Assembly (NCBI RefSeq): GCF_016428595.1 | Contig: NZ_JAELVQ010000005.1 | Location: 62,001 to 126,000 of the forward strand | DNA from: Snuella sedimenti | GTDB lineage: Bacteria; Bacteroidota; Bacteroidia; Flavobacteriales; Flavobacteriaceae | Length of the DNA stretch: 64,000 nt | Reading direction: 5' to 3' | Shown here: piece after piece, positions 17,505 through 27,205 of the stretch | How positions within the stretch are numbered: the stretch's first letter is position 1 | Layout of the letters: each line of letters begins with the position of its first letter | Notes under the pieces: model-generated | Told to the model about the DNA's origin: nothing | Seen by the model: only the letters and a program-made list of their open reading frames with translations | Database searches by the model: none | Made by a program: the position numbers and the translations under genes

Positions 17505-20336
17505 ATGATAATTAATGTTTTTTGTATATGTTTTAAAAAGAAGAAAAACATATTGGTTATGGTTTTATTAATGATTTTTACGTCGTTTTCGCAGGGCACT
17601 TTTATAAAAGGGGGTGTTATTGATGCAGTTTCTTTACAACCCATACAGGATGTATCCATAACCATTGAGTCAACGAAGCAGGCAGTATATACAGATGCTT
17701 CGGGAGTATTTATGTTTTCAGCCAAAGTTCCATTGGGAGAACAAATATTGAGAATTTCAAAAGTTGGTTATACTACAAAAAGGTATCCGATAATTGTGAA
17801 TGAAAATGAAACCGTAAGCATTTTTGATATGACTTTGGAAAGGGCAGTTTCTGATATACAAGAGTTGTTCACTATTTCGTTATCTGATGATGAATTGGAT
17901 AGTGATACTAGTGAATTTGATAATATTTCAGGCTTGTTAGTGTCTTCGCTGGATGTATTTCAAAGAACCGCTGCCTTTGAATTTAGTCCGTCGTTTTTTA
18001 AAATGAGGGGTTTGGATTCCAATAATAGTACTGTTTTAATCAATGGTATAAAAATGAACAAGTTTTATAATGGCAGACCGCAATGGAGTAATTGGGGAGG
18101 TTTAAACGATGTGATGCGGAATCGGGAGCTAAGTGCTGGCTTATCGCCCTCGTCTTATAATTTTGGAGGTATACTAGGAAGTGTTAATATAACCATGCGC
18201 CCATCACAAGTAAAATCAGGAGGGCGGTTAACCTATTCGTCATCCAACAGGAGTTATACCAATCGCCTAATGACAACCTATAGCTCAGGTTTGCAAAAAT
18301 CGGGATGGGCTTATATGTTATCTATAGCCAGGCGTTGGGGTAATGAAGGGTATCAAGATGGGACATCATACAATGCTAATTCGTTTTTTGGTTCTGTTGA
18401 AAACGTAATAAATGAAAAGCACAGTTTGGGAATAACAGGAATTTATACACCAAGTAGAAGAGGTAAGTCGTCACCCAATACCCAGGAGGTTTATGATTTG
18501 AAGGGGATAAAGTATAACGAATATTGGGGCTGGCAGCAAGGGGAGAAACGAAATGCACGTATTAAAGAAGTGGTAGAACCTGTACTTATGTTTAACCACT
18601 ATTGGAATCTAAATAATCAAGCCGCTTTAAATACCAATATAGCGTATCAATTTGGGAGTATAGGGAACAGTAGGCTGGATTATAATGGTACCGATTTGAT
18701 TAATGGTATTCCAGAAGGAGGAGGAGCTAATCCGAGTCCAGCTTATTATCAAAAACTTCCCAGCTATTTTGAAAGAAATTTTCCAGATGATTTGGAATTT
18801 GCTTATGGTGCGCAGAAACAGTTTTTAAAAGATGGTCAAATTAATTGGGATCATCTATACGAAGCAAATAGTTTAAATGCTTTAAAAGGAGGAAATGCCA
18901 TTTATGCATTGTATGAGGATCGTGTCGATGATAGACAACTTACACTAAATACAATATTAAACTGGGAATTAAATGACCATATAATTTGGAACGCTTCAAT
19001 TAACTACAGGAATTTGAAATCTGAAAATTTTGCACAAGTGATTGATTTGTTTGGAGCGAGTAGCTATTTAGATATTGATGGGTTTGCAACCAATAGCGAT
19101 GACGCTCAAAATGATTTATTAAATCCCAATAGAATGGTTAATGAAGGCGATCGGTTTAAATACAATTTTAACTTTTTAGCTCGTGAGATTAATACCTACA
19201 TTCAAACTCAGTTTAGATATGCTAAAGTTGACTTTTATATAGCAGTTGGAGTTAATAATACGCAATACCGAAGAGATGGGATTTATAAAAATGGTGGTTT
19301 CCCCGATTACTCTTTCGGAAAAGGAAAAACGTTAACCTTTACAGGATTTGGTGTTAAGGGAGGCTTGACCTATAAACCAATTAGCAAACACATAATAGAT
19401 GTTAATGCAAGTTATACTACCCGACCTCCTACATTACAAAATACATACTCCAATGCTAGGGAAAATAATAGTATTGTACCAAATATTTCTGAGGAAAAAA
19501 CAGCAACTGTGGATGCCAGTTATATTTTGCGTTTGCCCTTTGTAAAAGCAAAGCTTACAGGGTACTATACTAAAATTGCTAATGCCAACACTATTTCATT
19601 CTTTTTTGCCGATGGTATTGGAGGCGATAATGCCGTATTTGTTCAAGAAATATTACAAGGAATTGAAACAAATCATTTGGGAGGTGAATTGGGAATAGAA
19701 GCCCAAGTAACCCAAACGATTAAATTAAAAGGAGTAGCATCGGTAGGTCAATTTACCTATGCAAACAACCCCAATTTATTTTTAACAACCGAAGCGAATG
19801 ATGCCTCGAAGCAAGCAGGTTTTATAGATGGTTTTAAGGATTTTGGTAAGTCGTATCTGAAAAACTATAAACTCGCAGCTGGACCTCATAGGGCTTATTC
19901 CATTGGTTTTGAGTATCGCGACCCTGAATACTGGTGGTTTGGGGCAACTGCAAATATGTTTACCAATACTTATATAGATGTTAGCCCGTTAACCAGGTCA
20001 TTAAATTTTACAACCGATTTTGATGGAAACCCTTTTAACGATTACGATGAAGATTTGGCTGCCGAATTATTAAAACAGGAGCAATTTGATGATTATATGG
20101 TAATCAATCTTGTAGGAGGTAAATCGTGGAAGGTAGGTAATAAGTACATCGGTTTTTTCGCGAGTGTCAATAATATTTTAGATAAAGTGTATAAAACAGG
20201 TGGTTTCGAGCAAGGCAGGAATGCCAATTATAGACAATTGAGAGATGATAATGCTTTAGAAACCCCTGTTTTTGATTCTAAATATTGGTACGGTCGTGGA
20301 ACAACATATTTTATGAATCTATACGTCAGATTTTAA
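17505..20336 (+). CDS. TonB-dependent receptor with N-terminal carboxypeptidase-like domain
   Basis: Outer-membrane transporter of about 943 residues. After a signal peptide (ILVMVLLMIFTSFSQG) there is a carboxypeptidase-regulatory-like beta domain (IKGGVIDAVSLQPIQDVSITIE), a plug domain (FKMRGLDSNNSTVLINGIKMNK, ASPSSYNFGG-like segment) and a long 22-strand-type barrel ending in an aromatic residue (NLYVRF). ATG at 17505 was chosen; GTG 17481 and ATG 17559 are alternatives. No SusD-like partner follows. Instead a DUF5689/OB-fold lipoprotein gene is downstream, and a secreted EEP-family gene is divergent. This suggests uptake of nuclease products rather than glycans. Confidence 0.9.
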   Translation: MIINVFCICFKKKKNILVMVLLMIFTSFSQGTFIKGGVIDAVSLQPIQDVSITIESTKQAVYTDASGVFMFSAKVPLGEQILRISKVGYTTKRYPIIVNENETVSIFDMTLERAVSDIQELFTISLSDDELDSDTSEFDNISGLLVSSLDVFQRTAAFEFSPSFFKMRGLDSNNSTVLINGIKMNKFYNGRPQWSNWGGLNDVMRNRELSAGLSPSSYNFGGILGSVNITMRPSQVKSGGRLTYSSSNRSYTNRLMTTYSSGLQKSGWAYMLSIARRWGNEGYQDGTSYNANSFFGSVENVINEKHSLGITGIYTPSRRGKSSPNTQEVYDLKGIKYNEYWGWQQGEKRNARIKEVVEPVLMFNHYWNLNNQAALNTNIAYQFGSIGNSRLDYNGTDLINGIPEGGGANPSPAYYQKLPSYFERNFPDDLEFAYGAQKQFLKDGQINWDHLYEANSLNALKGGNAIYALYEDRVDDRQLTLNTILNWELNDHIIWNASINYRNLKSENFAQVIDLFGASSYLDIDGFATNSDDAQNDLLNPNRMVNEGDRFKYNFNFLAREINTYIQTQFRYAKVDFYIAVGVNNTQYRRDGIYKNGGFPDYSFGKGKTLTFTGFGVKGGLTYKPISKHIIDVNASYTTRPPTLQNTYSNARENNSIVPNISEEKTATVDASYILRLPFVKAKLTGYYTKIANANTISFFFADGIGGDNAVFVQEILQGIETNHLGGELGIEAQVTQTIKLKGVASVGQFTYANNPNLFLTTEANDASKQAGFIDGFKDFGKSYLKNYKLAAGPHRAYSIGFEYRDPEYWWFGATANMFTNTYIDVSPLTRSLNFTTDFDGNPFNDYDEDLAAELLKQEQFDDYMVINLVGGKSWKVGNKYIGFFASVNNILDKVYKTGGFEQGRNANYRQLRDDNALETPVFDSKYWYGRGTTYFMNLYVRF

Positions 20337-20467
20337 TAGAAACTGATTCCATTCATAACAAAACTAATTAAAGAATTAATAGAGGTTTGTTATGCGTTTT
20401 TTGTTTTGACAGTTGCAAAGTCGCAAGGATGAAACTTAAATGGAAGGATATTCCAAAAAATAATATT

Positions 20468-21913
20468 ATGTTTTGTATAATTAAAAATATAAGAATGGTT
20501 GTGTCACTATATACCATGCTGTTTTTGGTTGCATGTGTTAAGGACAATGATTATAAGATTCCAGATGTTTCCATTCAGGAACCTAACATTCCTTCAGATA
20601 AAATAACAAGTTTTCAAGCTATTAAATCCCGATTTGAGCAAGCGAAGGCGAATGAACTTCCTATAGCGATTATCAAGTCTGATGAAGAATTGTATATTGA
20701 AGGTTACGTGATTTCTAGTGATAAAGCAGGTAATTTTTTTGAAGAGCTAATAATTCAGAATAAAATGGATGATAGTAATCCAGATACAGACCCCAGGTTA
20801 GGGTTTAGGCTTTCTGTTAATGTAAGTAACTTGAGTGATACCTATGAGGTAGGAAGGAAAGTTTATGTTAAAATGAACGGTTTAACCGTTGGGGAGTCTA
20901 ATGGAGTAATGGTAATAGGGAAAGGAGAAGGTATTCAGGTTGAGCAAATTCAGGAATATGAGTACAAGGATATTATTATTAGAAGTACCGAGATAGTAGA
21001 GCTGATACCCAAAGTTTCTACTTTATTAGATTTAACAGAAGCCGATGAGAATACATTGGTTCAACTAGAAAATATGCAGATCCATAGGCACCAACGGGGC
21101 TTTACCTATGCAGGAGAGGGTATTGATGAATTTGATGGGTTGAGAACTTTGGAAAGTTGTAGCGATATAGGAACCATTGCCTTGCAAACTAGTACATTTT
21201 CAGATTTTAAGTCTTTACAGGTGCCACAACTTAAAGGAACGGTAAAAGGCATTTTTGCGCGCGATTTTAGTGATGAACAAAATGTGTTAATTGTTAACAG
21301 TATTGCCGATATCAATTTTAATGAGGAAGCTAGATGTGATCCTACGGAATTAGATTGTGGTATAGCCTTGGAGGGTGGAACAGAAAATCTGTTTTTTGAA
21401 GATTTCCAATCGCAAACCAACAATAGATTAATTACTGGCAATGGCTGGACAAACTATATAGAAGTAGGCTCTGAAGGTTGGGAAGCTTTTACTGCAACAG
21501 GGACTAATGCATCGCTTGGAAGATCGGCAAGGATGCGGTCTGCTAGTTCGGGCGATGCGAGTAATATTGCATGGTTAATAACGCCTGCTATTAATTTAGA
21601 TGGATATAATGAGGTGACACTGCAATTTAAAACATCCAGCAGCTTTGCTGATGGCAGTCAGATGGAGGTTATGTATTCTTTAGATTGGGATGGTCTTGAA
21701 GAGCATATTACTTCAGCTACCTGGGGGATTTTATCGGCAGGGTATATTGTTAAGGATTCAGATTTTTTTGGTGAGTGGTTCAGTTCTGGTAAAGTTGACT
21801 TATCTTGCGCAACAGGAACGATGTACATCGCGTTCAAGTACACTGGAAGTGGTAAATCAGCTTTCGATGGTACATACGAATTGGACGATGTGCGGATAGA
21901 TTTTAAGCCATAA
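20468..21913 (+). CDS. DUF5689 lipoprotein with C-terminal choice-of-anchor J domain
   Basis: The ATG at 20468 gives a short signal ending in the lipobox LFLVAC; ATGs at 20429 and 20495 are alternatives. Residues about 60-170 form an OB-like DUF5689 domain (LYIEGYVISSDKAGNFFEELIIQNK, then GRKVYVKMNG), similar in pattern to the OB domains of secreted nucleases such as YhcR. The last 180 residues form a beta-sandwich of the choice-of-anchor J type (FFEDFQSQTN, AWLITPAINLDGY, YELDDVRIDF). The gene follows the TonB receptor by 131 bp and is probably its surface-exposed partner. Ligand unknown; nucleic acid is my inference from the OB domain and the neighbouring nucleases. Confidence 0.85.
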   Translation: MFCIIKNIRMVVSLYTMLFLVACVKDNDYKIPDVSIQEPNIPSDKITSFQAIKSRFEQAKANELPIAIIKSDEELYIEGYVISSDKAGNFFEELIIQNKMDDSNPDTDPRLGFRLSVNVSNLSDTYEVGRKVYVKMNGLTVGESNGVMVIGKGEGIQVEQIQEYEYKDIIIRSTEIVELIPKVSTLLDLTEADENTLVQLENMQIHRHQRGFTYAGEGIDEFDGLRTLESCSDIGTIALQTSTFSDFKSLQVPQLKGTVKGIFARDFSDEQNVLIVNSIADINFNEEARCDPTELDCGIALEGGTENLFFEDFQSQTNNRLITGNGWTNYIEVGSEGWEAFTATGTNASLGRSARMRSASSGDASNIAWLITPAINLDGYNEVTLQFKTSSSFADGSQMEVMYSLDWDGLEEHITSATWGILSAGYIVKDSDFFGEWFSSGKVDLSCATGTMYIAFKYTGSGKSAFDGTYELDDVRIDFKP

Positions 21914-21920
21914 CCATTAC

Positions 21921-22298
21921 ATGACGACTTTCGATACGCTATTTTTTCATTTTTTTCAACATTATAAAATCAAAAGGAATAAGAAAGCAAATAGCATTGC
22001 TATCTTTTATATTTCGGTATTGCAAATAGCCTTGTTGTTATTGTTGGGAGTCTTTTTTGCTGGGTTTTCCAGACAAATGCATATGAACACCATGTCCTCA
22101 GACAAAGCATGGACACTTTTTGTGATAATGAGTATCTTTATTTATTTCAAGAACTGGATACAATACAGCGGGCGAAAACGCAAGGTGTTAAACGCTAAAA
22201 ATCTTAAAAATAAGAAACTTACCTATAATATTTGGTTGCTTTGGTTTTTGCCCATAGCCGTTTTAGCATTGGCTTTTGTTCTATATCAAGCAGTGTAG
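21921..22298 (+). CDS. Small conserved membrane protein of unknown function
   Basis: A 125-residue protein with three hydrophobic segments (about 24-48, 63-78 and 102-124) separated by strongly basic loops such as YSGRKRKVLNAKNLKNKK. No signal peptide and no enzymatic motif. It starts 7 bp after the DUF5689 lipoprotein stop, so it is probably in the same transcript. It ends directly against the convergent broken EEP gene with no gap. I do not recognise the family. Confidence 0.75.
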   Translation: MTTFDTLFFHFFQHYKIKRNKKANSIAIFYISVLQIALLLLLGVFFAGFSRQMHMNTMSSDKAWTLFVIMSIFIYFKNWIQYSGRKRKVLNAKNLKNKKLTYNIWLLWFLPIAVLALAFVLYQAV

Positions 22299-23267
22299 TT
22301 ACTTCTTAAAAATAGCGTATACGGGAAAATGGTCGCTATATCCCCCTTTGTACTTTTTGCCAATATAGGTTCTAAAGGGTGTGCCTTTAAATTTTCCACT
22401 AAAAAGTTTTAAAAAGTCTTCGTCAAAAATATCGGCAGAGCTATACTCTAAAGTATTGGTAGTGCTTTTAAAGAAATTGGTTGTAAAGAAAACTTGGTCA
22501 AATAAATTCCATTGGCGGTTATGGTTTGTACTGCCTCGGTTATAAGACCGTAAGGTTTCCATTGGGTTAAATAGATTGTAGTTTTCAACTAGTTGTTTAA
22601 TACTTCTACAAGAAGGGTCGTCATTAAAATCACCCATAATAACAATTTTAGGATTTGGCTCATTTTGCCGTAATAGGGTAATGATTTCACCAACTTTGTT
22701 AGATGAGGCCATGCGTTTATGTTCTGTTTCACTAGCGCCTTCACGTCTGGATGACTAATGGTTTACAATAAGATGAATGGATTCACCATCAAGTAAACCA
22801 GAGACTAGTAAAATGTCTCGTGTATAATCTGGAGTGCCGTCTTCATCTACCATATATACTGTAAACGTTTCAGATGAAACAACTTTAAAGGCGTTAGAGT
22901 CATACAGAAGAGCAACATCAATACCACGCTCGTCTAGAGAATCATAATGTATATAATTATAGTTGCAATCGCTTAAATGTTCCGATGCGATCAAATCTTC
23001 GATAACAGTAGCGTTTTCAACTTCGGCAAGGCCAACCAAAGCAGGATGTTTACTAGTTTCTTTTTTTCCTATGTTAGCTATGGCAAATCCCAATTTTCTA
23101 AGCTTATTTGCATAGCGTTTAGGAGTCCATTGCTTTGCCGATCTTGGTAAAAAGTCATTGTCGTTTGTATGTTTGTCGTCAGTTAGGTCAAATAAGTTTT
23201 CAAGGTTGTAAAACGCAATGGTTTGCATATCGTGACGTACTGTACTATCTTCGGTAGAATCGATCAT
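22299..23267 (-). pseudogene. EEP-family nuclease paralogue interrupted by one in-frame TAG
   Basis: The two halves lie in one continuous frame separated by a TAG (complement of 22755-22757). The first half has FYNLENLFDL and GLAEVENA, and stops right after HLIVNH. The second half continues SSRREGASETEHKR and has IMGDFNDDPS and YSDHFPVYA. The paralogue at 16321-17436 reads NHWPSRR at this point, so the stop most simply replaces a Trp codon (TGG to TAG). All other catalytic motifs are intact and there is no frameshift, so the lesion is recent, is read through, or is a base-call error. No signal peptide is visible, unlike the paralogue. Confidence 0.8.
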
Positions 23268-23319
23268 AAATTTTAAAATCTGAGACTAAAATATAAAAAT
23301 TAAAATGATCGCAATTGTG

Positions 23320-23327
23320 TAACTTTG
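23320..23327 (+). promoter_or_regulatory. Candidate -7 element (TAACTTTG) of hflX
   Basis: TAACTTTG matches the TAnnTTTG consensus and ends 16 bp before the hflX ATG, predicting a leader of about 10 nt. No TTG is present at the ideal upstream spacing. Confidence 0.35.
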
Positions 23328-23343
23328 TAGTTTAATTTTATTT

Positions 23344-24555
23344 ATGTTAGAAAAGAAAGATGTTACTTTAGAGAAAGCCGTTTTAATAGGCATTATTACT
23401 AAAGATCAGGACGAAATTAAGTCTAAGGAATATTTAGACGAGTTGGCGTTTTTAACGTATACTGCAGGTGGTGATGTTGTTAAGCGTTTTACACAAAAAA
23501 TGGACATGCCCAATCCTAAAACTTTTATAGGAACGGGAAAGATGGAAGATGTTCGCCAGTATATTGAGGACAATGATATAGGCACTGCTATTTTTGATGA
23601 TGAATTGTCTGCCGCACAAGAACGTAATATTAGCAAAATACTTAATTGTAAGGTATTAGATAGAACCAACCTGATCCTTGATATTTTTGCGCAACGCGCT
23701 CAAACAAGTTATGCCAGAACACAGGTAGAATTGGCACAATGCGAATATTTACTACCGCGATTAAGAGGTATGTGGACGCATCTTGAACGCCAAAAAGGGG
23801 GGATTGGAATGCGTGGTCCAGGAGAAACCGAAATAGAAACAGATAGACGTATAGTACGCGATAAAATAGCGTTGCTTAAGGAACGTATAAAGACTATTGA
23901 TAAACAAATGGCCGTGCAACGTGGTAATCGGGGGAAAATGGTACGCGTTGCTTTAGTTGGCTATACTAACGTGGGTAAGTCTACTTTAATGAATGTGGTT
24001 AGTAAAAGTGAAGTGTTTGCAGAAAATAAACTGTTTGCTACTTTAGATACTACAGTTAGAAAGGTAGTTATTCAAAATTTACCGTTTTTGTTAAGCGATA
24101 CCGTTGGATTTATACGAAAGCTACCAACGCAATTGGTGGAAAGTTTTAAGAGTACTCTGGATGAAGTACGAGAGGCAGATCTTTTGTTGCACGTTGTAGA
24201 TATTTCACATCCTAATTTTGAGGAACATATTGAGTCGGTGAATAAAATTTTGGGAGAAATACAAAGTGCCGATAAACCTACTATTATGGTGTTTAATAAA
24301 ATTGATGCTTATAAACCAGAGTCTATTGATGCTGATGATTTGGAAACAGAGCGTACAAAAAAACACTATACTTTAAAAGAGTGGAAGCGTACTTGGATGG
24401 GCAAGGTAGGGAACAACGCCTTGTTTATTTCGGCTTTAAATAAGCAAAACCTAGAAGATTTTAAAAAGCGCGTCTATGATGAGGTTAGAGAAATTCATGT
24501 AACACGTTTCCCTTACAATCATTTTCTATATCCAGATTATGATGAAACTATTTAG
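23344..24555 (+). CDS. hflX: GTPase HflX
   Basis: HflX is a ribosome-associated GTPase that splits stalled or heat-damaged 70S ribosomes. The 403-residue protein has the N-terminal HflX domain (NPKTFIGTGKMEDV, DDELSAAQERN, LDRTNLILDIFAQRA), the linker RGPGETEIETDRR at 158-170, and a G domain with G1 GYTNVGKS (206-213), G3 DTVGF, and G4 NKID. The last codons read DETI then TAG. That TAG spans the boundary of the inserted 161-bp element: T and A come from the target duplication, G is the first base of the element. Removing the insertion restores TAA, so the protein is unchanged. Confidence 0.96.
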   Translation: MLEKKDVTLEKAVLIGIITKDQDEIKSKEYLDELAFLTYTAGGDVVKRFTQKMDMPNPKTFIGTGKMEDVRQYIEDNDIGTAIFDDELSAAQERNISKILNCKVLDRTNLILDIFAQRAQTSYARTQVELAQCEYLLPRLRGMWTHLERQKGGIGMRGPGETEIETDRRIVRDKIALLKERIKTIDKQMAVQRGNRGKMVRVALVGYTNVGKSTLMNVVSKSEVFAENKLFATLDTTVRKVVIQNLPFLLSDTVGFIRKLPTQLVESFKSTLDEVREADLLLHVVDISHPNFEEHIESVNKILGEIQSADKPTIMVFNKIDAYKPESIDADDLETERTKKHYTLKEWKRTWMGKVGNNALFISALNKQNLEDFKKRVYDEVREIHVTRFPYNHFLYPDYDETI

Positions 24556-24715
24556 AGACTGTTTAAAATTCGTTTTTGAAATTTGTTATAGGTCATTTTT
24601 TTGTCAATTAAGGCGTTAAAACCGGAGTTTAGCAGCGCTAAATGAGGATTTTCATAACGAAAAGTGGTGAAAAAAGGGGCATAACAAAACCAAAAGGTGG
24701 AATTTAAACAGTCTC
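24555..24715. mobile_element. MITE-like element, 161 bp, with 13-bp terminal inverted repeats
   Basis: The element begins GAGACTGTTTAAA and ends with its exact reverse complement TTTAAACAGTCTC. It is flanked by TTA at 24552-24554 and TTA at 24716-24718, which fits a 3-bp target duplication. It is too short for a transposase and so is a non-autonomous element. A reverse-strand open frame of 90 codons crosses it and its flank but shows no domain. The insertion sits exactly at the hflX stop codon. The parent transposon family cannot be named from this copy. Confidence 0.7.
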
Positions 24716-24846
24716 TTAATCGTAAATAATTCTTTATTACCGAATTGGTATGAGATAAAATATATAGGAATTTATTAAATGTAAGTCTATTATAACCTTT
24801 TTTACGTAGTTTAATTATGGACATTGTATAACATAAATGTTAATAT

Positions 24847-27096
24847 GTGAAATTAATTGTGTCGTTAATTAAACGGAAATGGGTTAAATGGGTATTTGTA
24901 GTTGGTTTGCTCACCTTAGGCTTTTTTACAGTTATCTATATAAGTGTGTTTTTAGGGGCTTTTGGTAAGTTACCTACAAAGCAAGATCTGAGTTCTATAA
25001 AGCAATCGGAAGCAACCCAACTTCTGGATACGGAAGGACGTTTAATTGGTAAATACTATATTTATGACAGGCAACCTTTAGCATTTGCCGATTTTCCTAA
25101 ACATTTGATAGATGCACTGGTAGCTACCGAAGATGTACGTTTTTATGAACACGATGGGGTAGACAATGTGAGTTTACTGCGTGTTTTTGTTAAGAGTATT
25201 ATTTTGCGTGATCGATCGGCAGGAGGCGGTAGTACTATTACCCTGCAACTCGCTAAAAACTTATTTGGAAGGAAGGACTATGCTATGTTTAGTATGCTTA
25301 TTAATAAGTTTAAGGAAGCGATTATTGCTAAACGTATTGAAGACATATACTCTAAAAATGATATTCTTACCATGTATTTTAATACGGTTCCCTTTCCGGA
25401 TAATACCTATGGCATTGAAAGTGCATCGCGCAAGTTTTTTAATAAGCCGGCAATAGATTTGAATTACTCGGAAGCAGCCACACTTATAGGAACTTTAAAG
25501 GCTACGAGTTATTACAATCCAAGATTGCATGCCGATAGGAGTGAATCAAGAAGAAACGTTGTATTTCAGCAAATGCAGAAATATGGTTACCTGTCACAAG
25601 ATGAGGTAGACTCATTAAGAACCCAAGAATTGCTTATAAATTACAAGTCGTTTAATCATGATGTAGGTTTAGCGCCTTATTTTAGAGAAGCGGTTAAAAA
25701 GGAATTAGCAGCTATTTTAGATACACTAAAAAAGTCGAATGGTGAAGCATATGATTTATATCGTGACGGGTTGGTTGTGTATACTACATTAGATTCTACG
25801 ATGCAAGCTTATGCCGAAAAAGCAACGAAGGAGCATCTTACAAGTTTGCAAATAATGCATGAAAAATCCTTTGGGAACTACGCACCGTGGCAAAATGAAA
25901 AAGTGGTAAATGCAGCATTAAAGAATTTGCCTGTTTACCAAAAGTATAAACAAGCAGGGCTTACCGAATCCCAGATTTTAGATTCTTTATCGACAAAAAG
26001 AAAAACCGAATTGTTCGGTTGGGAAGGTGACACCATTCAAAACATATCGGTTATTGATAGTTTAAAGCATTATCAAAAATTTTTAAGTACAGGAATGCTT
26101 TCCGTAGAGCCGCAAACAGGAGCGATTCGCGCTTATGTTGGAGGTATTGATTACCGTTTTTTTAAGTACGATCATGTTTCGCAAAGCGAAAGACAGGTTG
26201 GATCAACATTTAAGCCATTTGTATATACCGCAGCAATTGAGGACGGCATGAAACCATGTACATACTTTTCATTATCGGCAGTAACATATACCGATTATGA
26301 TAACTGGACACCAACAAATTCAGATGCAAAAGAGGAAGATCCATATCTTAATTACAATTTAGAAACGGCCCTGAGCCAATCGGTAAATACCATTGCTGTA
26401 AAAGTCTTAAATAAAGTTGGAATAGAAAAGGTTGTTCAACAAGTTGAAAAAATGGGCATAGATAAAGAATTGCCTAAAGAACCGTCGTTGGCTTTAGGTG
26501 TAGCCGAAATAAATTTAAAAGACTTAACAGGTGCTTATGTAAGTTATGTAAACAATGGTAAACCGGTGAAGCCCTATGCAATTACAAAAATAGAAGATAA
26601 GCACGGTCACGTTATAGCTTCTTTTAAACCTGAAATAGCTGAGGAAGCAGCTTATAGTGATTATACGCGAGAAGTAATGTTGCAAATGATGCAGTCTACC
26701 GTGAATAGCGGAACGGCCGCGCGACTTCGCTCATCCTACAATTTAAAAAATGCTATTGCAGGAAAAACGGGAACAACACAAAACAACAAAGATGGTTGGT
26801 TTGTTGGTGTTACGCCAAAATTAGTTACCGTAACCTGGGTGGGTAACGATAACCATCGTATTGGTTTTAAATCAACTAGTATTGGACAAGGTGCCAATTC
26901 GGCGTTGCCGATTTTTGCCAAATTCTATCAGAAGTTAAATGCCGATAAGCAGTTTAATAACATTACCAAAAGCCATTTTGAAAAACCATCGCAAGAGGTT
27001 TTGGACGATTTGGACTGCGAACCGGAAAAGCGCGATGGGTTTTTTAAAAGGCTTTTTGGTGGTAGTAACAAAGAGAAAAAGTTTAATCGGAAGTAA
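24847..27096 (+). CDS. Class A penicillin-binding protein (bifunctional transglycosylase/transpeptidase)
   Basis: A 749-residue PBP1A-type enzyme that polymerises and cross-links peptidoglycan at the periplasmic face. One N-terminal membrane helix (residues about 15-38) is followed by the GT51 glycosyltransferase motifs (ATEDVRFYEHDGVD, GGGSTITLQLAKNLF, KEAIIAKRIE) and by the transpeptidase motifs SxxK in GSTFKPF, SxN in SQSVN, and KTG in AGKTGTTQN. The tail is basic (KEKKFNRK). The start is GTG at 24847; no in-frame ATG precedes the membrane helix. The region between the MITE-like insertion and this gene is 131 bp and must hold its promoter. It converges on the YaiO-type gene. Confidence 0.95.
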   Translation: MKLIVSLIKRKWVKWVFVVGLLTLGFFTVIYISVFLGAFGKLPTKQDLSSIKQSEATQLLDTEGRLIGKYYIYDRQPLAFADFPKHLIDALVATEDVRFYEHDGVDNVSLLRVFVKSIILRDRSAGGGSTITLQLAKNLFGRKDYAMFSMLINKFKEAIIAKRIEDIYSKNDILTMYFNTVPFPDNTYGIESASRKFFNKPAIDLNYSEAATLIGTLKATSYYNPRLHADRSESRRNVVFQQMQKYGYLSQDEVDSLRTQELLINYKSFNHDVGLAPYFREAVKKELAAILDTLKKSNGEAYDLYRDGLVVYTTLDSTMQAYAEKATKEHLTSLQIMHEKSFGNYAPWQNEKVVNAALKNLPVYQKYKQAGLTESQILDSLSTKRKTELFGWEGDTIQNISVIDSLKHYQKFLSTGMLSVEPQTGAIRAYVGGIDYRFFKYDHVSQSERQVGSTFKPFVYTAAIEDGMKPCTYFSLSAVTYTDYDNWTPTNSDAKEEDPYLNYNLETALSQSVNTIAVKVLNKVGIEKVVQQVEKMGIDKELPKEPSLALGVAEINLKDLTGAYVSYVNNGKPVKPYAITKIEDKHGHVIASFKPEIAEEAAYSDYTREVMLQMMQSTVNSGTAARLRSSYNLKNAIAGKTGTTQNNKDGWFVGVTPKLVTVTWVGNDNHRIGFKSTSIGQGANSALPIFAKFYQKLNADKQFNNITKSHFEKPSQEVLDDLDCEPEKRDGFFKRLFGGSNKEKKFNRK

Positions 27097-27205
27097 ATTA
27101 CAGGAAGTAAGTCTACGAGGCATTCATTAGAAAAATATTTTGATTTAGAGGCAAGTTTTGGAGCATTTAAACCCTGCCGCAGACAGGCTCGATAATAGCG
27201 TAAAT

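Noticed and set aside
24552-24824. Reverse-strand open frame of 90 codons across the MITE-like element
   Set aside because: It spans the element boundary and its flank, overlaps the hflX stop, and shows no domain; the inverted termini explain the sequence better.
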